Source of the DNA: Chloroflexota bacterium
GTDB taxonomy: Bacteria; Chloroflexota; Anaerolineae; Anaerolineales; Villigracilaceae
DNA: 49,381 bases
Assembly (NCBI GenBank): GCA_019873735.1
Contig: JAIOAQ010000024.1
Location: 1-49,381, forward strand
Direction of reading: 5' to 3'
Below are positions 1-8,347 of the stretch, piece by piece. How positions within the stretch are numbered: the stretch's first letter is position 1; every line of letters begins with the position of its first letter. The notes beneath the pieces were generated by a model that did not search any database, was not told the DNA's origin, and saw only the letters and a program-made list of their open reading frames with translations. The position numbers were made by a program, and so were the translations under genes.

Positions 1-136
1 AAAGAGCCGTTCCCGTTCCGTTAGGGGCGCACTAATTGTACCCAATCTTTGTCTTTTCAGACTCCGAAAGAGGTATCCAGACCACTTTTACAGAAAAATC
101 CTTGCACTATCCTGCGCAAGGTAAGTCGGTTCATAC

Positions 137-162
137 GTTTGTGAACGCAAATGTTCACAAAC
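137..162. promoter_or_regulatory. Perfect inverted repeat, operator-like
   Basis: Two perfect 10-bp arms, GTTTGTGAAC and GTTCACAAAC, flank the 6-base spacer GCAAAT. The symmetry and short spacer resemble a dimeric repressor site more than a terminator, and no T-run follows on either strand. The rest of bases 1-279 shows no recognisable gene. The site lies downstream of the minus-strand methyltransferase, so it would serve a gene outside the left edge or act as a transcript hairpin. Role inferred only. Confidence 0.4.
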
Positions 163-279
163 ACGGGCTCAACAATCACCAGCCGCTTGGCGTAGATTTT
201 TTTTGCCTTCCGGACTGTCTATTTTGGCCTTTGTTTCTGCTTCTTGTGACGCTGTGTTGGGCGGCAGTCATGGCGTCAC

Positions 280-1008
280 TTACCAAATGCCAGGAATCAG
301 ACGGTAGCGCACTTCCTGCACGTAGTCGGAGTAGCCTTCCAACTCGGCTCGAAGGATGTGATCCTCAAAGGACGTCCTGACAATCGCGAGAAGCACCGCA
401 ACGATGCCCGGAATCAGCGCCCACAACGAGCCCAACAGAATGGGTGTACCCAGAGACTGGAGCATAAATCCCACGTAGCCAGGATGCCGCACAAAGCGAT
501 AGGGACCAGTGCGGCACACCGTGTGACCGCGATCGCTCTGGATGCGCACAGCAGTGGAGAAGTACGCGTTGGCGATCATGGCCCATCCGGCGAGTCCCAG
601 CCCCAGCGCCAATACGATCGCGCCTGCGATATGCCAGCCAACGCCCAGTGGTCCAGACCAGTGATACTGCTCATCCAGGCCCGCTACAAGTGGAAGCGCA
701 AGGTACAGGGCCAGACCCCAGAGGCTGCTCACGATCTTGTCCCAGTTCTTCATCTGTCCGAATCCGCGACCGCGTTCGGCGACGGTGCCCGGGCTGGTGC
801 GGAGCACGAAGACACCGTTGATTGCCATACTGGCAAGGCAGATGCCAAGGTAGACCCAGGCCCATAGCCAGTTGAATCGGCCGGCTGCGAGGAAGAGAAG
901 GGCTGCATTGAAGGCAAGGACGATGACGATGGTCGCGAGCCTGATGAGGATGCCCGCCACAAGGCTTGGATGACTTTCAGGTTGTGGGACTGTTGATGAT
1001 GTGCTCAT
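280..1008 (-). CDS. Membrane methyltransferase of the isoprenylcysteine carboxyl methyltransferase / PEMT-like family
   Basis: Predicted integral membrane SAM-dependent methyltransferase of 242 residues. Hydrophobic segments lie near residues 15-45, 48-70, 93-112, 124-150 and 182-210. The family hallmark is the C-terminal motif GPYRFVRHPGY at residues 168-178, followed by the acidic-helix motif EDHILRAELEGY at 215-226; together these bind the cofactor and form the catalytic site in ICMT-like enzymes. The start is the ATG at 1008 because GGGAGGG lies 3 bases upstream; an upstream in-frame TTG at 1020 would itself lie on that ribosome site. The substrate cannot be told from sequence: bacterial members act on lipids, small thiols or unknown substrates. 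The gene stands alone, with 594 noncoding bases upstream. Confidence 0.8.
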   Translation of the reverse strand: MSTSSTVPQPESHPSLVAGILIRLATIVIVLAFNAALLFLAAGRFNWLWAWVYLGICLASMAINGVFVLRTSPGTVAERGRGFGQMKNWDKIVSSLWGLALYLALPLVAGLDEQYHWSGPLGVGWHIAGAIVLALGLGLAGWAMIANAYFSTAVRIQSDRGHTVCRTGPYRFVRHPGYVGFMLQSLGTPILLGSLWALIPGIVAVLLAIVRTSFEDHILRAELEGYSDYVQEVRYRLIPGIW

Positions 1009-1602
1009 ACGCCCTCCCAATTCTTTAGGTGCTCATACTCTGCTGCCTAACGCCACGCGCTTCAGCCGCGAGGGCGGTGGTCTGAGGCGCAAGAGTGGGC
1101 GTCGGCTCCGCTAACAGCCTGGCTCTGTGATTACATGCAGCCTTATGCCGCTGCAAAAGGCTATTGACCGGTTGCGCTCCAATCGAAGGTTCCCAGCTCG
1201 CAGACAATCCCGCCGGACCAGGGTGCACCCAGGAAAATTGTGATTGTACCGCTGGCTGTCGTTGCTGTGGTGAAGCGGCCAGACAACACCACAATCGTTA
1301 TAGCACAACGGCAGGCGAAAAACAACGGCTATCAGGGCTTTCTTAAAACCCCAAAAAACTCGCTTATCCACACTCAGAAATCACCTGAATCTCTTGCAGA
1401 GAACATAAAATCAGCGCAATTCGTGCAATTTAATCTGCGCAATCTGTGGATCATGTCCTCTTTTTGTGCAGTCCATTTTGAGAAAGCCTTATTGCCGCCG
1501 CATTCTGGCTTTCTCAAAGCCCGAGGTTTTGGCTTTGGTCTCCCCCCTGTATCTTTCCCATTCGTGGTACACGTCCCCGTCGGAGAAGGTCAGCAAGCCC
1601 GT
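1009..1602. other. Noncoding gap without recognisable gene
   Basis: No open frame here resembles a known protein. Bases 1040-1290 are G+C-rich with several short foldbacks (for example AGCCTT..AAGGCT near 1139-1164). Bases 1300-1560 are A+T-rich and contain text such as GCGCAATTCGTGCAATTTAATCT that resembles the dispersed intergenic sequences seen elsewhere in the window. The promoter for the minus-strand methyltransferase should lie at the left end, but I cannot identify good hexamers. Confidence 0.6.
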
Positions 1603-2718
1603 CTATACCAACTGGTAGGCGCGCAGGATGCCCTCAAAAGCCTGCCGGCCGTCGGCCAGGGCTTTTTGCCGCCAGCGCGGTTCGGCCGGGAAGTATAATT
1701 CGTCGAATTCATGCCGCACGGCCTGCTCGGCGGTTCTGCTTACCGCGCCGTGCCAGTGCAGTTGGTTTTCCAGCACCATGGCGCGCAAACTGCGGATGCG
1801 CGCCGGCAGGGACTCGCCAAAGGTGCCGAATTCGAAGCCGCAGGCAAACAGCCGTTTGGTGGGGAAGCGCGCCTCGCGCAGGCGGTAGAAGTATTCGCCC
1901 ATGTCGCCGCTGATGGCGTAGAACTCATTTGCATCAATCTTTTGTACCAGCGGGTAGTTGAACCTGCGGCTGAATTCTGCCGAGGAGAGCGCCTCCACCG
2001 GCGGGACGATGACGATCATCTGATAGCGCGGACCATAGCCGGTGTGCATGTCCATCTGGATGACTTGTTCGTACTCCTCCAGGGCGCGGCGGTACAGGTC
2101 CATCAGGACGAGGGTGCTTTCTTCATACCTTACGCCGCCGTAGAAGAAACCATCGGGCGTGTGGTATTGCCCCAGCAGGGTGGCGGTGGAGACGCGCCCG
2201 ATGCCCAGCATGAGCAGGGCGCGCAGCACGCGTCCCCAGAACGAGAGATTTTCCAGAGGCAGGGGACGCACCGGCCGGCGCGGGGTGAGCAGGAAGGCCA
2301 GCGTCTTGTAGTCGGGATTGAGCGCCGGGTCGAAGTTTCCGTCGAAGATAAAGTTGCGGTTCAGATCCACGCTGTTTTCGTTCACCTTGCGGCGGTGTTC
2401 CATGCCCCAGGGGTTGATGGCGTGGACGAGCAGCAGGCCGGTGTGTTCGGGGTTCAGGCGCGGGGCAAACTCCTGGATGAAGAGTCTTTGCATGGCCGCG
2501 CCAACGTAGCCCTCGATGCCGTGTTCGCCGGTGGAGAGGATGACCAGATTTTCCTTTTTCCTCGGTTCGGCCCAGATCCAGTCTATGGACAGGCTTGGGT
2601 CGGCGCTTAACGGGTGACTTTCCAGCCGGGCAGACGGCCAGTTTGACGAGAGCAGGCCGAGGCTGAGTCGGAAGCGCTCGCGGGAGGTCGGGTAAGAGTC
2701 GGGGTAGTAGTCGTCCAT
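1603..2718 (-). CDS. DUF2817 protein, M14-like zinc carboxypeptidase fold
   Basis: About 371 residues. The pattern matches the DUF2817 branch of M14 metallocarboxypeptidases: HGIE (His66, Glu69) as the first two zinc ligands, the substrate-loop motif VNENSVDLNRNF at 112-123, the third ligand in DMHTGYGP (His225), and a Glu in FEFGTFGE (about 296) in the place of the catalytic acid. It probably cleaves a peptide or amide bond, but the substrate of the family is unknown. There is no signal peptide, so it is likely cytoplasmic. The ATG at 2718 follows the stop of the upstream carrier gene by one base (TGAGATG), suggesting translational coupling; in-frame ATG 2733 and TTG 2745 are alternatives that would overlap that gene. 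It ends an operon M29 peptidase - YfcC carrier - DUF2817. Confidence 0.8.
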   Translation of the reverse strand: MDDYYPDSYPTSRERFRLSLGLLSSNWPSARLESHPLSADPSLSIDWIWAEPRKKENLVILSTGEHGIEGYVGAAMQRLFIQEFAPRLNPEHTGLLLVHAINPWGMEHRRKVNENSVDLNRNFIFDGNFDPALNPDYKTLAFLLTPRRPVRPLPLENLSFWGRVLRALLMLGIGRVSTATLLGQYHTPDGFFYGGVRYEESTLVLMDLYRRALEEYEQVIQMDMHTGYGPRYQMIVIVPPVEALSSAEFSRRFNYPLVQKIDANEFYAISGDMGEYFYRLREARFPTKRLFACGFEFGTFGESLPARIRSLRAMVLENQLHWHGAVSRTAEQAVRHEFDELYFPAEPRWRQKALADGRQAFEGILRAYQLV

Positions 2719-2719
2719 C

Positions 2720-4168
2720 TCAGAAGGGTCCATAATGGATGGCAACGGCGATTCCCAGAAAAGCCACCGTTACCAGGATAATCCACAGCCAGAGTCTGGC
2801 CGTCCAGCGAATCCACTTGGGGTAACTGACGACCGTCAGGCCGAGGCTGATGAGCAGCACCGGGTTGGTGGGGTAGGCCAGGTTGGAGAAGCCGTCGCCG
2901 AAGATGTAGGCCAGGACGGTCGTCTGGCGGGTGACGCCGACCAGTTCGGCCAGCGGCAGCAGGATGGGCATCATCAGGAAGGCTTTGGCCGAGCCTGAGG
3001 CGATGAAGAATTCGATGCCGAGCGCAAGGGCGTAGACCACCAGCGCGGCCGGGAAGCCGCCCATCTGGCGGAAGGGTTCGGCGGCCGCGTGCAGCAGGGT
3101 GTCGGTGACGCCGCCGCTGTCTATGATGTAGCGGATGCTGGCCGCCATGAGGATGAGCGGCACGGAGGGGGCCAGACCGCCCCAGCCTTCGATCAACCCC
3201 TGCCAGACGGTTTTTCCGCCCGCGCCGGAGATGAAGCCTGCCCCCAGTCCGCCGATGAGGAAAAGCACGCCGACCAGCGGCAGGGCATAATCGGAAATGG
3301 CCGGGACGAACGGTCCCAGCAGCATGACCGCGAAGATGAAGAGCAGGAACAGGCCGAAGAAGTTCATGGCGCGGTTTTGCCTCGGGTCTTCCTCGATCAA
3401 GGAGGCGTCTAAGCCTGTGTATTTTTGACGCTCGGCTTTGTCCTCTTCGTGGACGAGCGAGGCGGCGGGGTCGCGGTCTATGCGGCGGGCGTAGGCGGAA
3501 ATGAACCAGCCGAAGATGAGGTAGATGACGATGAAGACCAGGATGCGCAGCCACGCGCCGGAGAAGAGCGGCAGTTCGGCCAGCCCCTGCGCCACGCCGA
3601 GGGTGTAGGGGTTGGAGATGGCGGCCGAGAAGCCCAGGTTGGTGGCCAGGATGGACATGCCCAGCCCCACCAGCGCGTCCCAGCCGAGAGAGTAGGACAG
3701 CGCGATCATGACCGGCACCAGAAGGACGACTTCCTCGAAGGTGCCGAGCGTGGCGCCCAGGAACATGAAGGCCAGCGACACCATCCACAGCAGCAGGTAC
3801 TTCCGCGTGCGGAAGCGGCGCACGACGCGGCCGATGAAGGCGCGCAGGGTGCCGGTCTTGTCCAGCACGGCAAAGGCGCCGCCGGCAAAGAACAGCACGA
3901 TGATGATGACGATGACCGTCAGCCCGCTCTCGCTGCCCAGCACTTCGACCGGCGCGACGAACCAACGCCAGATGGGATAGTCGGGCCGTGCGACGAACTG
4001 GAAGGAGTTGGGGTCAATCGTTTCGCGTCCGTCCACTTCGAGACGGGTGTACTGCCCGGCCGGGAGGACCAGGGTGAGAATCCCGGCGATCATCATCAGG
4101 ACGAAGAGGATGACCAGCGACTGGATGAAGGCTCGCTGGCTGATCTGGGCGCCGGCTTTTTGTTGCAT
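2720..4168 (-). CDS. YfcC/DcuC-type membrane carrier (C4-dicarboxylate anaerobic carrier family)
   Basis: A 482-residue polytopic membrane protein with roughly 11-13 hydrophobic segments and large loops near residues 40-65 and 215-260. The text GATLGTFEEVVLLVPVM, SILATNLGFSAAISNPYT and the C-terminal GFFSNLAYPTNPVLL-like segment (GDGFSNLAYPTNPVLL) is characteristic of YfcC/ArgE-linked carriers of the C4-dicarboxylate anaerobic carrier superfamily. Many members move amino acids, short peptides or dicarboxylates, and the cargo is not predictable here. The start is the ATG at 4168, 6 bases after AGGAGG; the ATG at 4174 abuts the ribosome site and longer frames lack support. It is preceded by an M29 aminopeptidase gene 67 bases upstream and followed by DUF2817, so a role in peptide or amino-acid uptake or export linked to peptidolysis is inferred. 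Confidence 0.82.
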   Translation of the reverse strand: MQQKAGAQISQRAFIQSLVILFVLMMIAGILTLVLPAGQYTRLEVDGRETIDPNSFQFVARPDYPIWRWFVAPVEVLGSESGLTVIVIIIVLFFAGGAFAVLDKTGTLRAFIGRVVRRFRTRKYLLLWMVSLAFMFLGATLGTFEEVVLLVPVMIALSYSLGWDALVGLGMSILATNLGFSAAISNPYTLGVAQGLAELPLFSGAWLRILVFIVIYLIFGWFISAYARRIDRDPAASLVHEEDKAERQKYTGLDASLIEEDPRQNRAMNFFGLFLLFIFAVMLLGPFVPAISDYALPLVGVLFLIGGLGAGFISGAGGKTVWQGLIEGWGGLAPSVPLILMAASIRYIIDSGGVTDTLLHAAAEPFRQMGGFPAALVVYALALGIEFFIASGSAKAFLMMPILLPLAELVGVTRQTTVLAYIFGDGFSNLAYPTNPVLLISLGLTVVSYPKWIRWTARLWLWIILVTVAFLGIAVAIHYGPF

Positions 4169-4235
4169 AGACATCCTCCTTATATAAAAGCCGCCCGGCG
4201 GATGAGCGCCAGGCGACAAAGCAATTTGGATGGAA

Positions 4236-5498
4236 CTACACGTCGAAGGCCCACTCGCCGCGTCGGAAGACCGGTTCGCGCGACCCGTCGGGCCTGATTC
4301 CGTCAATATCGAGTTCTGCCGACCCGACCATAAAGTCCACGTGGGCCAGGCTGACGTTGCCGCCGCGGGCGCGAAACTGTTCGTCATTGAGGCCTTCCCC
4401 CTCGCGCAGCGTGAAACGGTAGGCGCGTCCCAGCGCCAGGTGGCAGGAGGCGTTCTCGTCAATCAGCGGGTCATAGAACAGGATGCCGCTCTGTGAAATC
4501 GGTGAACTGTAGGGCACCAGGGCCACTTCGCCCAGGCGGGCCGAGCCCTCGTCGGTTTCGATCAGTTTTTTCAGAGTGGCTTCGCCTTTGCGCGCGCTGA
4601 AGCGTACCACGCGGCCCTGCTCAAAGGTCAGGCTGAAGTCCTCGATCAGCGCGCCGCTGTAACTGAGCGGCATGCTGGCGCGGACGGTACCGTCCACTTG
4701 CGCGCAGTGCGGCATGGTGAAAACTTCTTCAGTTGGCAGGTTGGCAGTGAACTCAATTCCGTTCTGGGCCGGCATCCGCGCGCTGATCCAGCGATGGCCG
4801 GCAGGCAGGCCGATGGTCAGGTCGGTGCCGGGGGCGGTGTAATGCAAGGCCGCATATTGTTTGGCTTCCAGGTAGGCCGAACGCTTGAGGAGATTCTGGA
4901 TGTGTTCCTTCCATGCGCCGACCGGATCGGGCCGGTCGAGGCGGCAAATCTCAAAAATAACCTGCCACAGTTTTTCCTCGGCTGCCTGCGGGGAGAGGCT
5001 GGGGAAGACCTTGGCGGCCCAGTCGGGACCCGAAGCGGTAATCACGCACCAGTTGATGGCGTTCCGGCTGATGGCTTCGCTGGATGGCGCCATATGCTCA
5101 AGGTGCGTTTTCTGTATGATCCCGACCAGTTCTGCATCCAGCCCGCTGAGCAGATCGGGATTGTTGGAGCGGACGGTGAGCAGGGCATCGCCTTTCTCAA
5201 AATAATCCTGCAGCCCTTTGATCTGCCAGGCGGGGTATTCCGTCAGCGTTTCTTTCGAAGCGTTCTCCAGCCTGAGTTTGATCAGAGCCTCGTCGCCCCA
5301 GAGCACATCTACCAGGCGGGCGCCGGCGCGATAGGCGCTGGCGGCGATTTTTCGCACCAACGGAGCAGTATGGAGCAGCACACCGCGGGTAGATGGGTTG
5401 CCGATCATCAATCGCTGGCCGGGCCGGAGATTCAACCCAACCTGGACAACCAGATCAGCATAGTGTTCCAGTTTTTTTTCGAAATCAGGGATGGGCAT
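4236..5498 (-). CDS. M29 family aminopeptidase (AmpT/AmpS-like)
   Basis: A 420-residue metal-dependent aminopeptidase that removes N-terminal residues from peptides in the cytoplasm. The usual M29 order is visible: N-terminal Rossmann-like half, then the metal site with Glu324 (SARLGE), His353 (NASCHLALG) and the terminal HVDFMVGS motif (His386, Asp388). Length is typical for the family (about 370-420). The chosen ATG at 5498 has GAGG 9 bases upstream; a GTG at 5519 is in frame but reads through that ribosome site. A TGC-TATACT extended -10 lies 38 bases upstream. First gene of an operon with a YfcC-type carrier and a DUF2817 metallopeptidase-like protein. A second, distant M29 paralogue is encoded at 22.96-24.06 kb. 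Confidence 0.88.
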   Translation of the reverse strand: MPIPDFEKKLEHYADLVVQVGLNLRPGQRLMIGNPSTRGVLLHTAPLVRKIAASAYRAGARLVDVLWGDEALIKLRLENASKETLTEYPAWQIKGLQDYFEKGDALLTVRSNNPDLLSGLDAELVGIIQKTHLEHMAPSSEAISRNAINWCVITASGPDWAAKVFPSLSPQAAEEKLWQVIFEICRLDRPDPVGAWKEHIQNLLKRSAYLEAKQYAALHYTAPGTDLTIGLPAGHRWISARMPAQNGIEFTANLPTEEVFTMPHCAQVDGTVRASMPLSYSGALIEDFSLTFEQGRVVRFSARKGEATLKKLIETDEGSARLGEVALVPYSSPISQSGILFYDPLIDENASCHLALGRAYRFTLREGEGLNDEQFRARGGNVSLAHVDFMVGSAELDIDGIRPDGSREPVFRRGEWAFDV

Positions 5499-5535
5499 AA
5501 AAAGTGACCTCGTGGACACAGATTGTAATGTGATT

Positions 5536-5544
5536 AGTATAGCA
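5536..5544 (-). promoter_or_regulatory. Extended -10 promoter of the M29 operon
   Basis: Read on the minus strand, TGC followed by TATACT forms an extended -10 element, with the predicted start of transcription near 5529 and a leader of about 30 bases before the ATG at 5498. No good -35 hexamer is visible, as is common with TGn promoters. Confidence 0.5.
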
Positions 5545-5689
5545 CGCTTTTTGAGGCAGGCAGCATGGGAGACTCTGCGCCTTTGCGTTAAAGATTTTGA
5601 CCTTTTTGCGGTGGGATCATCTTTGCAATCTGTGCATGCTTCTCATCACCGTTGATGACTTTTGAGCGTATGCCCCTTCCGTTCTTTGA

Positions 5690-5727
5690 TTGACGATTAA
5701 TCAGATTACTGCTATTATCTTGCTCTG
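5690..5727 (+). promoter_or_regulatory. Consensus-like promoter giving a leaderless yvcK transcript
   Basis: TTGACG (5690-5695) and TATTAT (5713-5718) are separated by exactly 17 bases. Only 8 bases separate the -10 from the GTG start codon at 5727, so transcription should begin at or within two bases of the start codon. No Shine-Dalgarno sequence lies upstream, consistent with leaderless translation. Confidence 0.65.
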
Positions 5728-7073
5728 TGAAGAGGCTATCGCAATCCTGGTACACTCGATTCTGGTGGAAGGTGCGGCAAACCGGCCGCTGGTTGACGCC
5801 AGGACTGGGCGTTAAACGCTGGTTCGGGCTGCTGCTGGCCGGGGTGACGTTACTGGGGGTGGGGCTGGCAATTTTCCTCCTTGATTTGTATCGCACGGCG
5901 CCTGAGATTGAATGGTATCTTAACTTGCTGGCAACGGCTTCCCTGCGTTTCTTGCCGCGGCCGGTACGCGTTTTGATTTTTGGCGGGCTGGGAATCGGCC
6001 TGATTCTGTGGGGAATGTGGGGGGTCAATCGCTCGGTGCTTTTGCCGTTCCTGCGGCCGGGCAGCAAGGTGGTTGACCGGCTGGCTGAATATCGCCGGCG
6101 CGAGCGCGGGCCGCGCGTGGTGGCCATCGGCGGCGGACATGGCCTGGCAACCCTGTTGCGAGGCCTGAAGGAGCATACGCATAATCTGACGGCAGTTGTC
6201 AGCGTTGCCGACGATGGCGGCTCTTCGGGTGAACTGCGCCGTTCTTTAGGCATTCTCCCGCCGGGAGACATCCGCAATTGTCTGGCCGCTTTGTCAAAAG
6301 ATGAAGACCTGTTGACGCAGTTGTTTCAATATCGCTTCTCTGGAACGCCGGGACTGGACGGCCACTCGTTTGGTAATTTATTCATTACGGCCTTGAGCGA
6401 TATAACCGGCAGTTTTGAAGAAGCAGTAGCAGAATCGGGACGCGTCCTTTCGGTATATGGCCGTGTCTTACCGGCAACGCTGCATGATGTACAACTTGTT
6501 GCTGATGTACAAATCCCCCACCTGACGATGGAGGTTCGCGTTGCTGGCGAGAGCCGCATTCCCGAATTTGCCGGACGAGTGCGCCGTGTCTGGTTGCAGC
6601 CAGATAACCCGCCTGCTTTCCCTCCCGTTGTCCAGGCTATTCTGGCCGCAGAGGTGGTCATCATCGGCCCTGGCAGTTTGTACACGAGCGTTGTCCCCAA
6701 CCTGCTTGTCCCTGACCTGGCAGCCGCTGTACGTGCCAGCCGGGCGCTCAAGGTGTTCGTGTGTAACATTGTCACACAGCCCGGCGAGACCAATAACTAC
6801 ACCTGCCGCGACCATGTTGATGTGTTGGAAGAATACATCGGCAAAGGTGTCATTGACGTCATCATCTGTAACAATGTCTATACAGCAGATATCCCAGCGG
6901 AGCAATGGGTGCGCGTGGATGAAAACCTGTCGTCTGATTCCCGCCTCTATTGCGCTGACCTGGTTGACCGGAGTCACCCCTGGCGGCATGACCCGGCCAA
7001 ATTGGCGCAGGTCATTATGGATGTGTACTATGCAAGGACAGGTCCGCTGACCGAGCGGGCTTTAAAAATGTGA
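5727..7073 (+). CDS. yvcK: YvcK/CofD-like gluconeogenesis factor, membrane-anchored form
   Basis: A 448-residue protein. The soluble part (from about residue 128) has the CofD/YvcK nucleotide-sugar binding motifs GGGHGL (135-140), ADDGGSSGEL (161-170) and PPGDIRNCL (178-186), then SFGNLF and GPGSLYTSV. YvcK proteins bind UDP-sugars and are needed for growth on gluconeogenic carbon and for normal cell-wall metabolism in Bacillus; they are not thought to be phospholactate transferases. The extra N-terminus carries two membrane segments (about 31-52 and 78-98), a hairpin that would anchor the catalytic-like domain to the inner membrane surface. The start is a GTG with no ribosome site but with a strong promoter placed for leaderless expression. 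It lies 54 bases before gap, so the two are probably functionally linked, although gap has its own ribosome site and possibly its own promoter. Confidence 0.85.
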   Translation: MKRLSQSWYTRFWWKVRQTGRWLTPGLGVKRWFGLLLAGVTLLGVGLAIFLLDLYRTAPEIEWYLNLLATASLRFLPRPVRVLIFGGLGIGLILWGMWGVNRSVLLPFLRPGSKVVDRLAEYRRRERGPRVVAIGGGHGLATLLRGLKEHTHNLTAVVSVADDGGSSGELRRSLGILPPGDIRNCLAALSKDEDLLTQLFQYRFSGTPGLDGHSFGNLFITALSDITGSFEEAVAESGRVLSVYGRVLPATLHDVQLVADVQIPHLTMEVRVAGESRIPEFAGRVRRVWLQPDNPPAFPPVVQAILAAEVVIIGPGSLYTSVVPNLLVPDLAAAVRASRALKVFVCNIVTQPGETNNYTCRDHVDVLEEYIGKGVIDVIICNNVYTADIPAEQWVRVDENLSSDSRLYCADLVDRSHPWRHDPAKLAQVIMDVYYARTGPLTERALKM

Positions 7074-7127
7074 TAGAATGCTCTGATTAGGCTTGTCACT
7101 GCCATTATTAACCTAAGGAGGTTTTTC

Positions 7128-8186
7128 ATGACTACTCGTGTTGGTATCAACGGTTTTGGCCGCATTGGCCGGCAAGTGCTGAAGGCGATTCGGGATTACT
7201 ACCCCGATACGCTTGAAGTGGTTGCCTTCAACGACATCGGCGACATGGCGACCATGGCGCACTTGCTCAAGTACGACTCGAACTACGGCCGCTTCAACGG
7301 CACGGTCGAAGTGGTCGAAGACGGCTTGCTGATTGACGGCAAGAAGATCAAGGCCTTCAAAGAAACCGACCCGGCTGCCATCCCGTGGAAAGACCTGGGC
7401 GTGGACATCGTCATCGAAGGCACGGGCATTTTCACGGTCAAGGAAGACGGCGTCAACAAGAAGGGCAAGGTCGTCAAGGGCGCGGTCAATCACATCACTG
7501 CCGGCGGCGCCAAGAAGGTCATCATCACCGCTCCCGCCGAAGGCGAAGACCTGACCGTCGTGATGGGCGTCAACGAAGACAAATACGACCCGGCCAATCA
7601 TCACGTCGTCTCGAACGCTTCCTGCACCACCAACTGTCTCGCTCCGGCGGTCAAGGTCGTGCATGACAAGTTCAAGGTCGTGCGCGGCTTCATGACCACC
7701 ATCCACGCCTACACCAACGATCAGCGCATCCTCGACCTGCCGCATTCCGACCTGCGCCGCGCCCGCGCCGCCGCCATGAGCATGATCCCCACCACCACCG
7801 GCGCGGCCAAGGCCCTCAAACTGGTCATCCCCGACCTGGCGGGCAAGTTCGACGGTTACGCCATCCGCGTCCCCACCTCGACCGTCTCGGTGGTGGACTT
7901 CACCGCCGAGATCGAGACCCCGACCACCACCGAGGCGCTGCGTCAGGCCTTCCGCGACGCCGCCCAGACCCCGCGCCTGAAGGGCATTCTCCAGGCGGTG
8001 GACGAACCCCTGGTCAGCATTGACTACAAGGGCGACCCGCACTCCTCTTCGGTGGACCTGCCCTTCACCATGGTGCTTGGCAAGGCCGAAAGCACGCTGG
8101 TCAAGGTGGTGGCCTGGTACGACAACGAATGGGGCTACTCGGTTCGCACCGCCGACCTGGCGGCGTTGATGGCGAAGAGCCTCTAA
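7128..8186 (+). CDS. gap: Glyceraldehyde-3-phosphate dehydrogenase, type I
   Basis: A 352-residue phosphorylating GAPDH catalysing glyceraldehyde 3-phosphate + NAD + Pi to 1,3-bisphosphoglycerate. The Rossmann start [10 protein letters not shown] is at residues 6-15. The acidic residue at the end of the second strand (Asp36 in FNDIGD) points to NAD rather than NADP. The catalytic Cys166 lies in SNASCTTNC and the base His193 in TTIHAYTND. The start has AAGGAGG six bases upstream (7115-7121). A TGA-TAGAAT extended -10 (7071-7079) overlaps the yvcK stop and may give gap its own promoter. pgk follows after a 161-base gap filled by a foldback repeat, so the two are probably co-transcribed. Confidence 0.97.
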   Translation: MTTRVGINGFGRIGRQVLKAIRDYYPDTLEVVAFNDIGDMATMAHLLKYDSNYGRFNGTVEVVEDGLLIDGKKIKAFKETDPAAIPWKDLGVDIVIEGTGIFTVKEDGVNKKGKVVKGAVNHITAGGAKKVIITAPAEGEDLTVVMGVNEDKYDPANHHVVSNASCTTNCLAPAVKVVHDKFKVVRGFMTTIHAYTNDQRILDLPHSDLRRARAAAMSMIPTTTGAAKALKLVIPDLAGKFDGYAIRVPTSTVSVVDFTAEIETPTTTEALRQAFRDAAQTPRLKGILQAVDEPLVSIDYKGDPHSSSVDLPFTMVLGKAESTLVKVVAWYDNEWGYSVRTADLAALMAKSL

Positions 8187-8190
8187 GGCA

Positions 8191-8307
8191 GTAGAAAAGG
8201 AAACAGGTACACAAGTAGATAAGGAAACAGGTACATTTGTACTTGTTTACCTGTCTACTTTTTGTACCTGTTTACCTGTCTACCTGTTTACTTGTGTGCC
8301 TGTCTAC
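8191..8307. repeat. Imperfect foldback built from 8-bp units between gap and pgk
   Basis: The left arm (8191-8235) contains two copies of AAGGAAACAGGTAC 24 bases apart. The right arm (8263-8307) is a run of octamers such as TACCTGTT, TACCTGTC, TACCTGTT, TACTTGTG and TGCCTGTC. The arms are inverted relative to each other, pairing at 35 of 45 positions by hand alignment around a 27-base loop that also carries the same units. The structure ends about 30 bases before the pgk ribosome site, so in a gap-pgk mRNA it would form a long hairpin able to influence processing, stability or pgk translation. Confidence 0.8.
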
Positions 8308-8347
8308 TCTCTTTACCCCTCTACTTGCTTTCAAACAGGAGTACGCT

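Noticed and set aside
36..380. Plus-strand frame of about 114 codons at the left edge
   Set aside because: No ribosome site, no recognisable text, overlaps the end of the clear minus-strand methyltransferase gene and runs across the inverted repeat at 137-162.
1040..1125. Possible integron attC site (two CTAAC words with G+C-rich text between)
   Set aside because: An attC needs RYYYAAC at one end and GTTRRRY at the other; both words here have the same orientation and the arms do not pair.
3425..4297. Long plus-strand frame opposite the YfcC-type carrier
   Set aside because: Composition-driven antisense frame: its translation is charged low-complexity text without a ribosome site, while the minus strand encodes a well-recognised membrane protein.
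8191..8307. CRISPR-like array between gap and pgk
   Set aside because: Units are 8 bp with no unique spacers, and the two halves are inverted rather than direct repeats.
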